Positions 12,101 through 35,032 of a stretch of 64,000 nt of DNA are shown one piece after another (position 1 is the first letter of the stretch; each line of letters begins with the position of its first letter). Under the pieces are notes generated by a model. It saw only the letters and a list, made by a program, of their open reading frames with translations, made no database searches and was not told the origin of the DNA. The position numbers and the translations under genes are program-made. The stretch covers positions 9,951,535 through 10,015,534 of the forward strand of contig NC_082608.1 of the NCBI RefSeq assembly GCF_030936135.1, given 5' to 3'. This stretch comes from Gavia stellata. Its lineage: Eukaryota; Chordata; Aves; Gaviiformes; Gaviidae.

Positions 12101-15100
12101 AACAAATCTGAGTTCAAAACACATTTACTAGTAAGAATTCCCCCAAGAAAAAAGGAATTTAAGACTTTTAGAACATATTCAACATAATTAAAACTGCCAC
12201 TGCAGATAAGTTAGCCTACATTATTTCACCTGAAGTATGGTTTTCAATTAACACCAGCATCTTTTCGTTTTGCATTCTTACAAAATTCTGCCTGTTTATA
12301 AAATTTGTACATTCAAAAATGTGCAACCTTACTGTAATCTCATATGCAATTTAGGCAAAACCAGGCATTAACCCTCAATTTATGAAGCCCCTCAATTTAT
12401 GAAGCATTTAGGAAGTACAAGCCTTCCATATTAAACCAGCCTCCATCTTTAAATCGTGGAACGTTACATATGAAAAACTAAAATTGCTTCAGCAAGCAGT
12501 AGGAGCAGAAAGGTTAGCAAGTCTAGGATTCATGCAATAAAGATAGATTAATTTATATTTAATTTCACCAAATGCAATTTAATTTTAAGTAGTTTGGCTA
12601 GCTGCACACTCAATTTTTTGTTATTATGTAAAAAGCTTCATCCCATCCATTCATTAAAAAAGGCAATGAAAACTTAGTTTTAATGGATAACAGTAGTAGC
12701 AACAACATATAATTAGATGCTGAAACAAGATGCTTAACCACAGTGGGTTAAATTGATCCTCAAATATAATTTAACTGAAGTAAATAGAGTTACACCAAAG
12801 GTGGCTTTTAGACATGAGTAGGTTTAAACTAATCATTATATTTAGACAGGTTTCACCTGGAAAGCTGCGGTAGCGGCCTTGGGATTTTTAGCTGCCTTCT
12901 ACTGAAGCAGTGTATAAGTATCATCTATTATAATCAAGCAAGCATCTTTCTCAAAATCTAATTTCTGCTTTTTCAGGGTACAGTGAGCTTTTCATGTCTC
13001 ATTTTTCATGGTATCTATGTTAGTACAATGCACAATTTGCAGAGAGTAAATGCCATAGCAAACAACAGTAATAACTGATGAGTCATTTCTATTACCTGCA
13101 GCAAGAGCAACCGCTATTGCCTGTTGATTCGCAGCACACAGGATCTGGACACCCAGCGCGAGATGGGGGCAGGTTTGTCTTACTGCAGCACTAATGACTG
13201 TCATTGCTGCAGTTACTTCAGGCCCAGGACACACCGTGTAAGGAAGATCATGCATGTTTTCTACTATCAAGCCATCCTGTGAAGATTATTGTAAAGAAGT
13301 ATGATTAAACTGGAAAAAATAACTTAGAAAACATGGCTAGTTTACCATCACACTATTTTGTATTAGAAGACACAGGAGTTTAAAGGTTTCCCTTCAAAGG
13401 AAAGATTATCTACAGTAAATTGTGTTGATGCATACAACCAGTTATGAAAGTGCTTTCATCAACAGCATGGTATTTGCAGGGAAATCATGAAGAGAAATAA
13501 ATGTGATTTTAATTATACATTCATCAATTTGGTTTCCTTTGATCCATCCTAAAATGTGAACCATAGGCGAATGAGTTAAATCTTATACCTCATTAAAAAT
13601 AGTGTAAAGTCAAACTTCAATTATCCAAGTGGAATATAGGGTATTGAGTATGTTTGGATAACAGAGGATTTAGAGATAATCAAGGCAATTTTCAATTCAA
13701 TTAATGTCAGAAAATAAGTGTTATTTTGGATAAATAAAGGAATTTTTTGTTTTACTATTGTGCCTGTTTGCAGTATGCCTAATACCATAGTATTAACTAT
13801 TGATATTTCTCCCATTCCAGATTGAGAATTACTTGAAGGAAGATATTGCTATTTATTATGTACTATACCTCTCACTCCACACGGACATACTCCTAGCAAA
13901 CAATGGAGTGATGATAAAATAATCTGCTGATATAATTTATGCGATTTATTGAAAATCTTAATATATTATTGGTAACTTGTATTTTTACAATCATTGTATA
14001 GTATATACCAGAAAGTTTTCAACAACTGCAAATCATACATAATTTTATCAAGGACTAATAACAAGAATAAAAGTACAGCATTGAAACATATTTCAAGCCT
14101 GGTGTTTTGCATCTGCACTGAGAATGTTAAAAGAAGCTAGAAATTTCTCATCTGCTTCAATCTAAAAATACAAAAAGTTTAATAGACAATTTAATTGTAT
14201 ATATAGAAAATAAATTCCGCTCTCTCTGGAGTTTTATCACACATCTTAATCCTTTAAAATGAGAGCTCTACATTTCAAAGATATTGTAACTGAACCAGAA
14301 GAACATTTGGGGAAAAAAATATATAACTAGAGATTAAACAAAGAAGTTTGGTTAATAATAACATAGACAATCAGGAAGGGGAAAAAAGGTTTCCTTTTTT
14401 AAAAACTTTCGCATGTAACGCTTCTTTAATCTTTGTTGTAGTGTAGAAACCCTTTTGGCAGTAAAAGATAAGACAGTATATAAAATGCAGTCAGCATTTA
14501 ATGGCTGAATTACAGGCTAAGCCACAGACATCGTAACCGAACACCTAACATGGAAGATGGGGAAAACTGAGAATGGAAATAACCTGGTGGAACAACATTG
14601 TCAGTCCAAGCACACAACCCACATATGTTCAGTGCACCAGGGTACAGCTGCCTTCACCAAATGACTTACAGCTGAGTATTTAAATATACAAAATACATGC
14701 TACCTTAAAAACAAAAGGACACAACCTATTAATGGGAAAAGTGATCTAATATTATGAGCACCCAACATTAGACCTACGCACTATTTGGTGCCATTCATAA
14801 GCATATTTAATTACAGAATTCAAGTCCAAGAAAACCTCAACTAGGCAAAGGAAATAACCAAAACATCTGTCCTTGATTTTGTTTTTATGTTCAATTCAAT
14901 GTATAATTTAGCATCTACACTTCTCTACCTGTGATGGGAGGTAGCTATACAACAAAGATAACCAGTCCTCAGAAAAACCACAGCATTTTCAGAAATGAAA
15001 AAAGAAAGACAAACTTTTAGTCGGTTTCTCTGGAATGAGGTCAGGACTGTTCCAACAAACCTGAACTGACCAAATGGTCTTGCACCTCAGGCACAACTAC

Positions 15101-18100
15101 TGAATCCTTTGCGGTACCAACAGAAAGAGAAATCCTGCTAGCCTTTTGCCCTCTGTACACATAAATATATTAGGTCAGTCTAAGCAAGAATGCGAAGTTG
15201 GTCAGTAGTAGTGTGTGGCAAAAGGATTAACGCAGAACTGTAATATTTTAACAAAACAAAACAAATTCAAAAAAATGCAACGAACCCTCAAAACCAGGTA
15301 ATTCCCTGAGGCCACAAAACCTGGAAGCCCCTGGTCCTTGGCTCAAGAATGCTCTACTTGGCAGACTTCACCAAAACCTGGATATCTAGTAAACTCCAAG
15401 CTTATCATAAGGGCAAGGAGCTAGAATCTGCAAACCAGAAGCCCCAGACTTTCAGGCCATCAAGAATCAACCTCAATAGGACACACAGAAAGAAAGGCAT
15501 CTGGGAATGGGGCTTCAGATACTCAGCTCCTGAAGAGCCACGCTAGTAGCTGAAAAGGCAGGAGAATGGGATGGTAGAATTCCACAAGAGTTCCACAGTG
15601 AAAATGAGCTTTCCATGAGTTGCTACTACTTCGACAGCTCAGGATTTGCATAAAGCAAATTATTCCATTAGATAAATTAATGAATTAATTCATTTAAAAA
15701 TTAATTAAAAACCCCAGCCATACTATTGTGCATAAAAAGTATCTGATTGAATTCTAGTTCAAAATGCAGGCATATGGGAGGATTCCAACATTTCTCTTTT
15801 CTGCCTTACACTTACTATAGTCACTTTTCAGCAGTTGTCTCTTCCTATGGCTTCAAGATCCACAGTAACAGTGAATATTTTTGGTATTACTTTAATAATG
15901 TGTTATTCTTTTGGTACCATCCAATAGACTATGTTCTTTTGCATATTATGTTTTGTTTAATTAAAAAAGAACAACATATGTTCTGCAATACAGAGAGCTG
16001 AATTACAGATGCATTAACTCAATGCTTTCTTTCATATTTTATATAAAAATATAACACCACAGATTTCTGTGTTTACTGAATTGATATGTATATAAAACAG
16101 ACTTCACTACTATCAGACAGCTAATTAAAATGGTGGAAAGAAAACAGTTATGCTAAATTAAAGTTCTTGGAACTTAAGTTTATAGTTTAGAAGTCTGTGG
16201 GAACAGCTACTGTATTACACCCTCCAAAGCAGAATTTATTTGCATAGTATGAGATAAAACTCTAGCAAATACCTTTTGTGTTTCTTTTCCATTGAATATT
16301 AATATGATTTAAGTGTTGCTTATATATAATAGCCTTATTATAAGTAATTCTCAAACAATATATTTCCTTTTTACTTTGAATGACTTCTGAAGTGCTACAT
16401 ATGTACAAAGTGCCTCTTGTATCACAGTTAGCTACTGGAACATAGGTCATTTAAATAGCTCTCTGATTATATAGAAAAATAATTTCCTTAGCTTTATTCT
16501 ACTTATAAAAATGACCTCTTAAAACACTTCAGCTGCATGCACACATATCACAGCAGAAAAGTCTCAAAAACAGTCACAACACTGTAAACCACAACAGGTA
16601 TAACAATCATACAAGCTTTAACTCAGCAACTACCTAACATAACTTTTACCTAGGACAACTTTAATCTCAGTGTTTCCCCTAGCAGAAAGGCTTTACCTAC
16701 ACACACATACTAATACAAACCTTTACAAGTTTAAAACAACTACTCCTTTCTACAGAAAGAAAGAGGGTTTTTACACCGTACCCCTTATTATACAGGCTCA
16801 GGTGTACACCAAGACAATTACAGCTTTTCCCACCACCACAGTCATGTGCCCCTTATAAAGGAAATTAGGTGCCTTGTAGAGTATTTATCTGCTGTGTCTA
16901 AGCACAGGTTCCTAGCAATTCCTTTAAAAACTGTACCTCTAGAGCAAGAGATTACTGCCTTAATATAGGTAAGTAAATATCTGCATATATACCATAGGAG
17001 GTAGTTGTGGGGAGGTTTGTCTGCTATTTTGTTCTACTGTAATATAGCTAAGATTTGAAATGTTAACCTCTTGTAATTCAAGTGATAACTACCTACATGT
17101 TTCTATGAAGAAATACTAGTTTATTCTGTTTCAACTGTTATTAAACTCTAAGTAATTTGAATTTCAACTATCATTGTAGCTACAAGAGTAATAGGGTTGA
17201 AACTTTTTTTTTAAAAGCATCAATGTAAAACATGTACTAGCAACTACCCTTTCAGGTACAGACAAGAAAGAAGGGTCAGGAGGATCAGAATTGCAATGAA
17301 TGTATCTCCAGAGACAGTATTGGTAAAAGAAGCAAACCTAAAATTTTGTGTGGTAAGAAGCACCATAATATTTGTAACTTAATGTAACTTTATACTTTTA
17401 AGATTTTTTTTTAAGGAAATAGTTTTACTTATGTAGCTGTAACTGCCTTTAATGTCAGCTACTCAAGTAGCTACAGCTAGATAATAGCAACTAGTAGTAA
17501 AGTGATTTAAATCAATGAAATCAGAGGGAACTTGTGCTCTATTTTCTGACTACAAAGTAAGCTTCACCCAGGCTGAATGGAATGAATAAAAGTTAACTTG
17601 AATATATATTTTGCATTATTCTTAAACAAAAGCAGATACAAATTGGAGGGATCACAATGCCTCATAGCTTGCTGCTTATAAAATCTTGTCTAGGGAATTT
17701 CATTGTTTAGCAACACACAAGTACAAAGCATATACATTTTGAGCACAGATGGCTTCCTAACTGAGCGCTCACTTGTTTTCGTTACTGTGCTCTAATATCA
17801 CAAATCTTTCATATTTATTTTGTTAACCTGTTAATGTGTCAGACAACTCACCTTTTTCTGAATATACTAGGATTTACTTCCAAGTGCAATGCATATTGAG
17901 TGAGCAAGGCCATATACTTTATTTTTAAATGTTAACACCAATTCAAGCAACTTGAGACAATAACATCTAGTAGTCTAGTAGCATCAAGACGGTTGTGTAC
18001 CTTCTTAAAGGCTACTGTAGGCTGTATTTGGAAATACTGTCAGTAGAAACATCTGTGGAAGAAACCTTTAAGTTTCTAGCTCTTCTTCCACAAGAAAAAC

Positions 18101-21100
18101 AGATAGCTTAACAGTTAGCTCAGAGTACTGAGGGGGAAAGTCAAATATATTTCCATTACAGAAGCAAGACAGTTAGTTTGGAAGAGTGGTGATCTCTGTC
18201 CAAAGGCCACGAAGCTCCTGAAGTATCTACCATGAAAACTTGCATTTCTCTTAAAGTACCAGGAAAAACTAAACAAGTGAATAGCAAAAAGTGCTAGGCA
18301 ACCCTACTGATATTCATGGAAGCTCTCCTGATTATCTCTGACCTTTATGGCATTAATAAAGGATTTGTTTGTCATATTGCTGTAACACTATTGTGTACAG
18401 ACCTTTAAAATGAAGATTGGTGTGGAATGTATACTGACATTCTTGTGACTTCTACAGGAAATAGACTAAGCATCCCTTTAAGCCCTGAATTTGTCCAAAT
18501 GTGTAGAGACATGACTGCATTCATCTCACTTGTCTACCTGAGAGGTAGGTTTAAAAATATATTCAAGTTCAGAGACTGCAGTGCAGTAGGAGAAAAGGTA
18601 AACCAGTTAGAACTGGAATAGCAGAATTTATTACAACTGCTGAAGAGACAATAAAGTACAAAACACAAATTAAAATTTTGTGTTAGTACTGATTTTAAAG
18701 CTTGTCTTGAAACTGTTCCAGCTTTGTGCATGTCAGCAGTGAAAGTAACTGCTTCTGTACCCTCCCTCACCTTCAGGTGTACTTGGTGTTTTCTCCCTGC
18801 TGCTAAAGGTTTCAATGTGTAATTAGTATGTAAGGAAAATGGGTAAACAAGTACTGGAATGTGGGGCAATGGCTTTAAGAGTTACAGATCACTTGTGTAA
18901 CCACTTCCTCTAACACAGGAAGACAGAGACTAGTACTTGCCACTCTTCTAATGTAGATCAAATCACGTTATACCTCATGTTGATACTGTAACGACAAAAT
19001 ATAAAGTCACAGTACAGAATACAGAGCTATTGCACACCTGTTCTTTCAACAGGCATGAAAAGGAAGAAAACTTACTTATTCTGTACAACTTACAGTTAGA
19101 GATTATTCTAAGTGGATGGACATCTTGCACATGCCCGTCTGGTTCACAGGCCTGCCTATGTAAACTTCATTCTTTAGCACTGCTGTTTATCCTTGCAACA
19201 ATTCTGTTCTCAGGACTCTCCTAATTTAGCCTTACTAGTGCTCTGCCCATAACCTACTTCAGGTGACTTGTCTTGCATTTTGACCTTGGTCTTCTATAAT
19301 TTAGACTGAGCTCTTAGACTCAATTTTTTCAGTCTGTAAAGTATCATTCTAATTTATGTCATTAAAAAGGTTCCAGCTGGCTTATTATTAAAGTTTTGCA
19401 GAAAACAGCAGCTCAGAGCAGTGACTACTTGTTCATTTAAGACATTTTCAAACCTTGGACATTAGGACACCACCTTACCATGCCAGAAAATATATATAAT
19501 ACTGTAGGCAGGTCAAAGAAAAAGCACATCAACACCTGAAGACAAGGTACAATGAAATGTTTAAAACATATCTGACCTTTCAAAAAGACATACACCCTGT
19601 TAAAATCCACCGACCTATGAACATTACTACACTGCTTTAGGTCCAATGGCAATTCAGTCAGTAGTACCTGTCTCTTCTTGCCTCTGGCTGTGACTGGCCT
19701 TTTGGGCCTTTTCTTCTAGATGTGCAAAGCAGGCACGCTTGCTGCCAGGGGCTAGGATAGAACGGTTAAAGAGGGCAGAAAAGGGCCTCAGCTTTTTTAG
19801 TCCCTGAATAGTCTGTTTTGGTACAAACACAAATGTGTGCCCTATAAGTGAGTGAGGTATATGGTACCTCGACTGTGCATGTGGCATTCCTCCATGACTT
19901 CATGAAATCAGTGTTGTACAGAGTTAAAAATACAGTGGCTTGTCAGACTGGTTGATGAAGCATTCTACAGCCAGATACCTAGAATGCCACCAACCACCTG
20001 TGTTGCAGTCAACTTTCCTTTTTTTTTCCCCTTAAATTGACTTGATTCTTAGAAATTGATAGTAATCCAACCTAAGCAACTTGAATTGCACAATTTGAAT
20101 CTAAGCTTTTTCAATTGTTTTGGGTGCATGTGGTATTTTAGGTTTTGTAATCTAGAAAGCCTACTTACTATGTTGAAATAAAAGATGTGGAGTTAAACAT
20201 GTTCCTAAACCATGTGGTTTAAGATGCTTTTGATGAATTATAGACTCAATTTTAAATATTGGCTATGCAGAAGCAGCTTTGTGTAAATGCTGCCATAGGA
20301 AGAAGGAAACGAAAACTTACAACTCCAGCATCCTTGTAAGCTTCTGCCTCTTGACAAGCTTGATCAATGATCTGGGTCAACGGAAGAGAACTTCTTGGTG
20401 TCCCTGGAAGAATAATGCTGCTTACCCCAGGGCATGCACAAACCAAAACCACGTATAGTAACACCTTTCAGGTAGGACAACTATAGGGATTGGCATACTG
20501 GAATAGGGAGAAACAGAGTAAACTCACTAAAAGGCTGCTGTATCTCCTTGTGACATACCTCAGTGGCATCTCTTTCCTTAGCTGAACTTGACAGACCTGT
20601 AACCATTTGGCTCCTAAATCTAACTCACAAACTTGAGGAGTATCTGCTATAATCTCTTATTGTACCAGGTCTGCTCTTAGCTTGTTATTGCTGTACATAA
20701 TAAAGCTTATCCTGCATTAGTGACGCTCCACTCAATACAACCTATGGCAAGACTGACCTCTAGGTCTGCAGAATACCTATGCTAAACACCAGTGTCAATT
20801 TAAAATTAGTTAAAGCTATCTTACAATTAACCTTGCAGATTAGAGTTTATCTGATCTTCAGTACAAATGCTTCATGGCAAAAATGAACACACAGGGATTT
20901 TGTTGGAGTTCAGTGAATTTACCTTAAGATCAACTCCAAAGTCTTTTCTGCTACTTGGCCTCCTAAAGCCAGGCACTGAGAGTCTGAGATGGGGACTGTG
21001 AAGAGCCCTCTGACAACTCTGCTAGAAGGTCTGATTTTAAAGCTGGCCATAGTGCCTGGAGGCTGCTTCTGGGAAAGCGTGGAGCACGGTGAGCTCTGGG

Positions 21101-21627
21101 CACCAGCCTGTCAAGAGGAAGGTCGGCAGCTGTAACCAGCTCTGCTTACCCTGAGCCCCTGGAGAGGTGGATGAGGTCAGGGTGGAACAAACCCTGCCTG
21201 CTGCCCCTCAGGCCCTGTGGGAGCTCTGTCCAACATCTATCCTGTCCCAATGCCCATTTGCGTAATTTCATAACCATTGCCTCTTAAAGCACAGCTGTGG
21301 AGAGCTCACCGAAACCAAAGCCGTTTTCTCTGTTCACCTCCCTCCAGGGAAGTGTCTCCTGCCTCTTCTACCTCTAGAAAGGGGGGATGCCCCAAGCTGT
21401 GGCACTTCATGAGGGGCCCGCAGCGGCGGTTGAAGGGACAGGCTTCCAGGGCCCGCGGCCAGGCCAACGGCTGAGGGCGACGGCAGGGCCCGGTCCCGCC
21501 GGCTGGCCGTGCTCGGCGGGCGCAGCGCCAGCGAGCCGCCCGGCCGCCGCTTACCTGGCAGCGCTCCCACGTGCACCACCCCGACGACCGCCGCCTTCAG
21601 CCGCCCGAAAAGCGCGGGCAGCCGCAT
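3027..21627 (-). CDS. BtpA/SgcQ-family TIM-barrel protein (F13E9.13-like), partial, 5 coding exons
   Basis: Joined minus-strand CDS: 21627-21555, 20403-20321, 13276-13096, 5467-5317, 3154-3027. It gives 205 residues with compatible phases and GT-AG borders. Seen: N-terminal VVGVVHVGALPGTP (residues 14-27), DGLIVENMHDLP (53-64), GVQIL in exon 3, LDFIRAEGF (114-122), ADIKKKH (156-162) and VVLTGTATG (188-196). These are the ordered signature blocks of the BtpA family, which forms a TIM barrel. Known: cyanobacterial BtpA affects photosystem I accumulation and SgcQ is a bacterial relative; the animal member (F13E9.13 in C. elegans, often labelled mitochondrial) has no settled function. Family proteins are about 260-280 residues, so roughly 60-70 C-terminal residues, including the expected GSGVT block, are missing and probably lie left of base 1. 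No clear targeting peptide is visible. Divergent from CCNE1; the ATGs are 912 bp apart. Confidence 0.9.
3155..5316 (-). other. Intron 4 of the BtpA-family gene
   Basis: AT-rich intron of about 2.2 kb. It holds a TA/CA microsatellite near 4430-4470. Short open frames around 3760-4150 on both strands match no family I recognise. Nothing else is supported. Confidence 0.8.
4430..4470. repeat. TA/CA-type microsatellite
   Basis: A run of alternating TA with an interior ACACAC and ACATAC tract, imperfect, about 40 bp. It is likely to vary in length between individuals. Confidence 0.8.
5317..5467 (-). CDS. BtpA-family gene, coding exon 4
   Basis: 151 nt, residues 113-163 (first and last codons split). 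The acceptor is a long pyrimidine tract then CAG; the donor is CATAG|GTAAAT. It encodes LDFIRAEGFVFSHVADEG, then a helix LLRYRKQVGAENI, then FADIKKKH. The FIR and AD.KKKH strings are the best conserved parts of BtpA proteins and lie on barrel strands, where the active site of such folds normally sits. Confidence 0.93.
5468..13095 (-). other. Intron 3 of the BtpA-family gene
   Basis: About 7.6 kb, mostly AT-rich. It contains a short CR1-like tail near 9043-9115 (listed separately) and a GC-richer block at about 9150-9650 with overlapping open frames on both strands. There is also a close direct duplication of a 15-mer starting CTCAATTTATG near 12375-12406. No exon with family similarity was found inside it. 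Confidence 0.8.
9043..9115 (+). mobile_element. CR1 LINE 3'-tail fragment
   Basis: The string GTTGGACTAGATGAT, followed by AAGTCCCTTCCAACTGAA and a degenerate TTCTATTCTA end, is the usual 3' untranslated tail of avian CR1 elements (plus orientation). The copy is short and diverged, with no reverse-transcriptase part kept. Confidence 0.75.
13096..13276 (-). CDS. BtpA-family gene, coding exon 3
   Basis: 181 nt, residues 53-112 plus one base. Acceptor CTTCACAG, donor GCAG|GTAATA. It begins DGLIVENMHDLPYT, the family's diagnostic EN..D.P loop, and ends in the ANQQAIAVALAAG helix that precedes the FIR strand of the next exon. The frame joins exons 2 and 4 without a break. Confidence 0.94.
13277..20320 (-). 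other. Intron 2 of the BtpA-family gene
   Basis: About 7.0 kb, strongly AT-rich. A perfect 16-bp palindrome made of TAAT/ATTA units lies at 15679-15694. Many short open frames are present but none is longer than about 110 codons or recognisable. No mobile element that I can name. Confidence 0.8.
20321..20403 (-). CDS. BtpA-family gene, coding exon 2
   Basis: 83 nt, completing codon 25 and running to residue 52. Acceptor CTTCCAG, donor GTT|GTAAGT. It encodes TPRSSLPLTQIIDQA and EAEAYKDAGV: the proline after the LPG turn and the first helix of the barrel. Phase 0 at its end matches the DGLIVEN start of exon 3. Confidence 0.92.
20404..21554 (-). other. Intron 1 of the BtpA-family gene
   Basis: About 1.15 kb. 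Composition shifts from AT-rich near 20,400 to GC-rich as it enters the CpG island near 21,400. No repeat or additional exon recognised. Confidence 0.75.
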
Positions 21628-21630
21628 GCC
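21555..21630 (-). CDS. BtpA-family gene, first coding exon (ATG at 21627)
   Basis: The ATG is read from 21627 downward; 73 coding nt give MRLPALFGRLKAAVVG and on to VGALP, with donor CCAG|GTAAG. This start is chosen because the conserved VVGVVHVG.LPG block follows after 13 residues. Three bases before the ATG there is a very strong acceptor (pyrimidine tract, then CCCGCAG at 21633-21631). So this may be the second exon, with a non-coding or N-terminal-extending first exon further into the island. Confidence 0.88.
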
Positions 21631-21920
21631 CTGCGGGAGAGAGGAGGGGAGGGAGGCGATCAGGTCCGGTCAGCGGGGCGGGCAGGCCCCGGCCGGCCAT
21701 GGCGGCGGCCCGCCTCCCACCGCGGACAGGCCGGGCCCCTTCACCGTTCCTGCTCGCGGGCGGGGCGCCCGGCCCCTCAGCTCCCTCTCCCGGGCTCGGC
21801 TCCGCTCCTCTCCCCTCCCCTCACCTCACCTCAGCTCACCCCGCCGCCGCCGGCCCGGCTGCGTCCACCTGCGGCGGCCCCGCGCGCTGCTGCCGCCGGC
21901 GCTTCCGCGTCGGCGCCGCC

Positions 21921-21951
21921 GGCCCCGCCCCCGGCCCCGCCCCGCCCCGCC
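21921..21951. promoter_or_regulatory. Cluster of GC boxes (Sp/KLF type)
   Basis: Several overlapping CCCCGCCC units lie about 300 bp from the minus-strand ATG and about 600 bp from the CCNE1 ATG. GC boxes of this kind are bound by Sp1-family factors in CpG-island promoters. Which gene they serve cannot be told; they may serve both. Confidence 0.6.
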
Positions 21952-22092
21952 GGCCCCGGCGCGGCACCCCGCGCCCCGCGGCGTCCTGCGCCGCTCCCCC
22001 AGGGCCCGCCGGCGGCCGGCGGCGCCCCGCCGCGCCCCCCGCAGACCCCGCCCCGGCCGGGCGCCGCCGGCCCCCGGCGCTGCGCGCGGGGC

Positions 22093-22098
22093 CACGTG
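22093..22098. promoter_or_regulatory. CACGTG E-box
   Basis: A perfect palindromic E-box, the preferred site of MYC/MAX and USF-type factors, about 40 bp upstream of the TTTAAAT element and 440 bp upstream of the CCNE1 ATG. The motif is seen; binding is inferred. Confidence 0.45.
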
Positions 22099-22129
22099 TG
22101 CGGGCGGGGAGGCGGCCCCGCGCCGCGCG

Positions 22130-22143
22130 TTTAAATGTCCCGC
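22130..22143 (+). promoter_or_regulatory. CERM-like element (AT-rich TTTAAAT plus variant E2F site TCCCGC)
   Basis: TTTAAAT (22130-22136) is followed by TCCCGC (22138-22143). In mammals the CCNE1 promoter carries a bipartite repressor module near the transcription start: a variant E2F site next to an AT-rich block, which imposes G1/S timing. The same order and spacing here suggest a conserved element and place the CCNE1 transcription start close to 22,140-22,170. Confidence 0.6.
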
Positions 22144-22539
22144 TCGGCGCGGGCCGCGCTGTGCGCAGGGACGGGAGCGGCCGCGCCGTGAGGCAGGAGG
22201 CGCCCAGCGGAGCCCGCCCGCGCCGCGCTCCCGCCCTGCCCCTGCGCCCCGCCAGCACCGCCGCCGGGCGGGCACCCACCGACCCGCTCGCCGCTCTCGC
22301 CCGGGGAGGTCCGGGGCGGCCGGCGCGGCGGTGCGTGGGACGGCGGGCGCCCCTGCCGCCTCCCGGGGTGCCCGGCTGCGGGGCGGGGGGAGCCGGCGGG
22401 GCCGGCCTGGGGCTGCGGCCGCCCTTTCCGCGCCGTGCGCCCGCGCCTCCGCGGTCCTTTGTGGGGGCTGGGGCCCGGGCCTGCTCGGCCGCTCCCCGCA
22501 CGGCGCGCCGCTCGCCCCGACCCGGCCCAGGCGGGCACC

Positions 22540-33778
<11,239 letters not shown>

Positions 33779-33952
33779 ATATAGAAACTGTTGACAGACA
33801 ATTTTGCTGAAGTGCCTGTTCTGCTGGTTCTAACTCCTGCTCAATTACGGAAATGCTGCCAGTGAAGTTCATAAGCTTTTATGGAATCTGAAAAGGAAAT
33901 TTTACTTTTTTGTGACAGAAGAATTTTTCTATTTGAAATATTTTTATTGAAC

Positions 33953-33958
33953 AATAAA
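33953..33958 (+). terminator. CCNE1: Poly(A) signal AATAAA, proximal
   Basis: 175 nt after the stop codon. Would give a short 3' UTR. Confidence 0.5.
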
Positions 33959-34264
33959 ATATTTTAAAGAAATGGATCAAGTACACCAGCCACTTAAAAG
34001 AACACCGAAGAGTGCTCCAGATGCTGCTATGGAGGGTGATGCTTGATGTGACCAACTGTTCAGAAAAAAGGGCTTGATTAGTTACTGTGCCTGTTTGTCC
34101 TTTGGATAATCTGCGGTTATACTGTCCCCTGTTGACAAATGGACAAAAAGTGCTGTGGAAGACAACATTTCAAAGCCTCTTTTTCAAATGGTTGGCTTAC
34201 AAGTTGATGCCTTTTTAAAAACTCTTTATTGTAAATGCTGCTATGTCTCTGTGTATTCATTTTT

Positions 34265-34270
34265 AATAAA
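34265..34270 (+). terminator. CCNE1: Poly(A) signal AATAAA, main candidate
   Basis: 487 nt after the stop, preceded and followed by T/GT-rich sequence (TGTCTCTGTGTATTC upstream, GGTTTTATGT downstream), as expected for a working cleavage site. Confidence 0.6.
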
Positions 34271-35026
34271 AATGCTGTCTAAGACAGCGGGTTTTATGTA
34301 TATTCCTATTTTTCTTTTAATTATGGTCAGCTAAGTTTTTTCAGACTGTGACCACTAGTGGTGTGGGAGTTGGGGATGAATAATGTAGTAACTATTGCTT
34401 TATTTATTTACCACTAATGGCTTATCAGTTAAAACTTCCTTTTTGGATACTAAGATAAAATTGTCATGTTGGGCTACTTGGATTTCCCTTAGCCAGATGC
34501 AGGTGGCTAGGGAGGGGATAATAAACATGACAAGAATATGCGGAATCCTTCCACAACTCGCTTTCTAAAAATCAGTGTATTGGGAAATTCTTGAATCAAA
34601 ATGGATTGTTATGCTTAATAGCAAGAAGTGATCAGTAGGAAAAGCCTACCTTTTCTTAAAACAATCATTTAATCTGAGAAGTCACAGTAAGATGTTTTCT
34701 GGGAAATCATGGTGCTGGAGGAAAGGGGAATAGAGAAATAAATGTAAAAAATAGTTGCTTGTTTTTCTCACTATGTTCACTTTGAAGGACTGTTCAACAA
34801 CACTAAAAACTTTTCTGAGACTACCAGGATTCATCATGTCTTCCTGTAGAGAACTTAAATGCTACAACATTTATATTTCAGGAAGCTCCTACTCTGCTGT
34901 TGGTTAATTTTTCTAAACGTTAGTTCCCAGTAAGGCTGCTTTTTATTATGTTTTCTTAAGTTATTCTCCCTTTTGCTCTTCCCTGACCGAGTATTCTGAT
35001 AAATATAAATGTTAAAGCTTTAATGT

Positions 35027-35032
35027 AATAAA
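35027..35032 (+). terminator. CCNE1: Poly(A) signal AATAAA, distal candidate
   Basis: 1.25 kb after the stop, followed by a T-rich tract near 35081. Could give a long 3' UTR form; no independent support. Confidence 0.3.

Larger units (their letters stand above)
33779..34300 (+). other. CCNE1: CCNE1 3' UTR
   Basis: AT-rich sequence after the stop with two usable AATAAA hexamers. The end near 34,290 is inferred from the second hexamer; a longer form to about 35,050 is possible. Confidence 0.7.
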
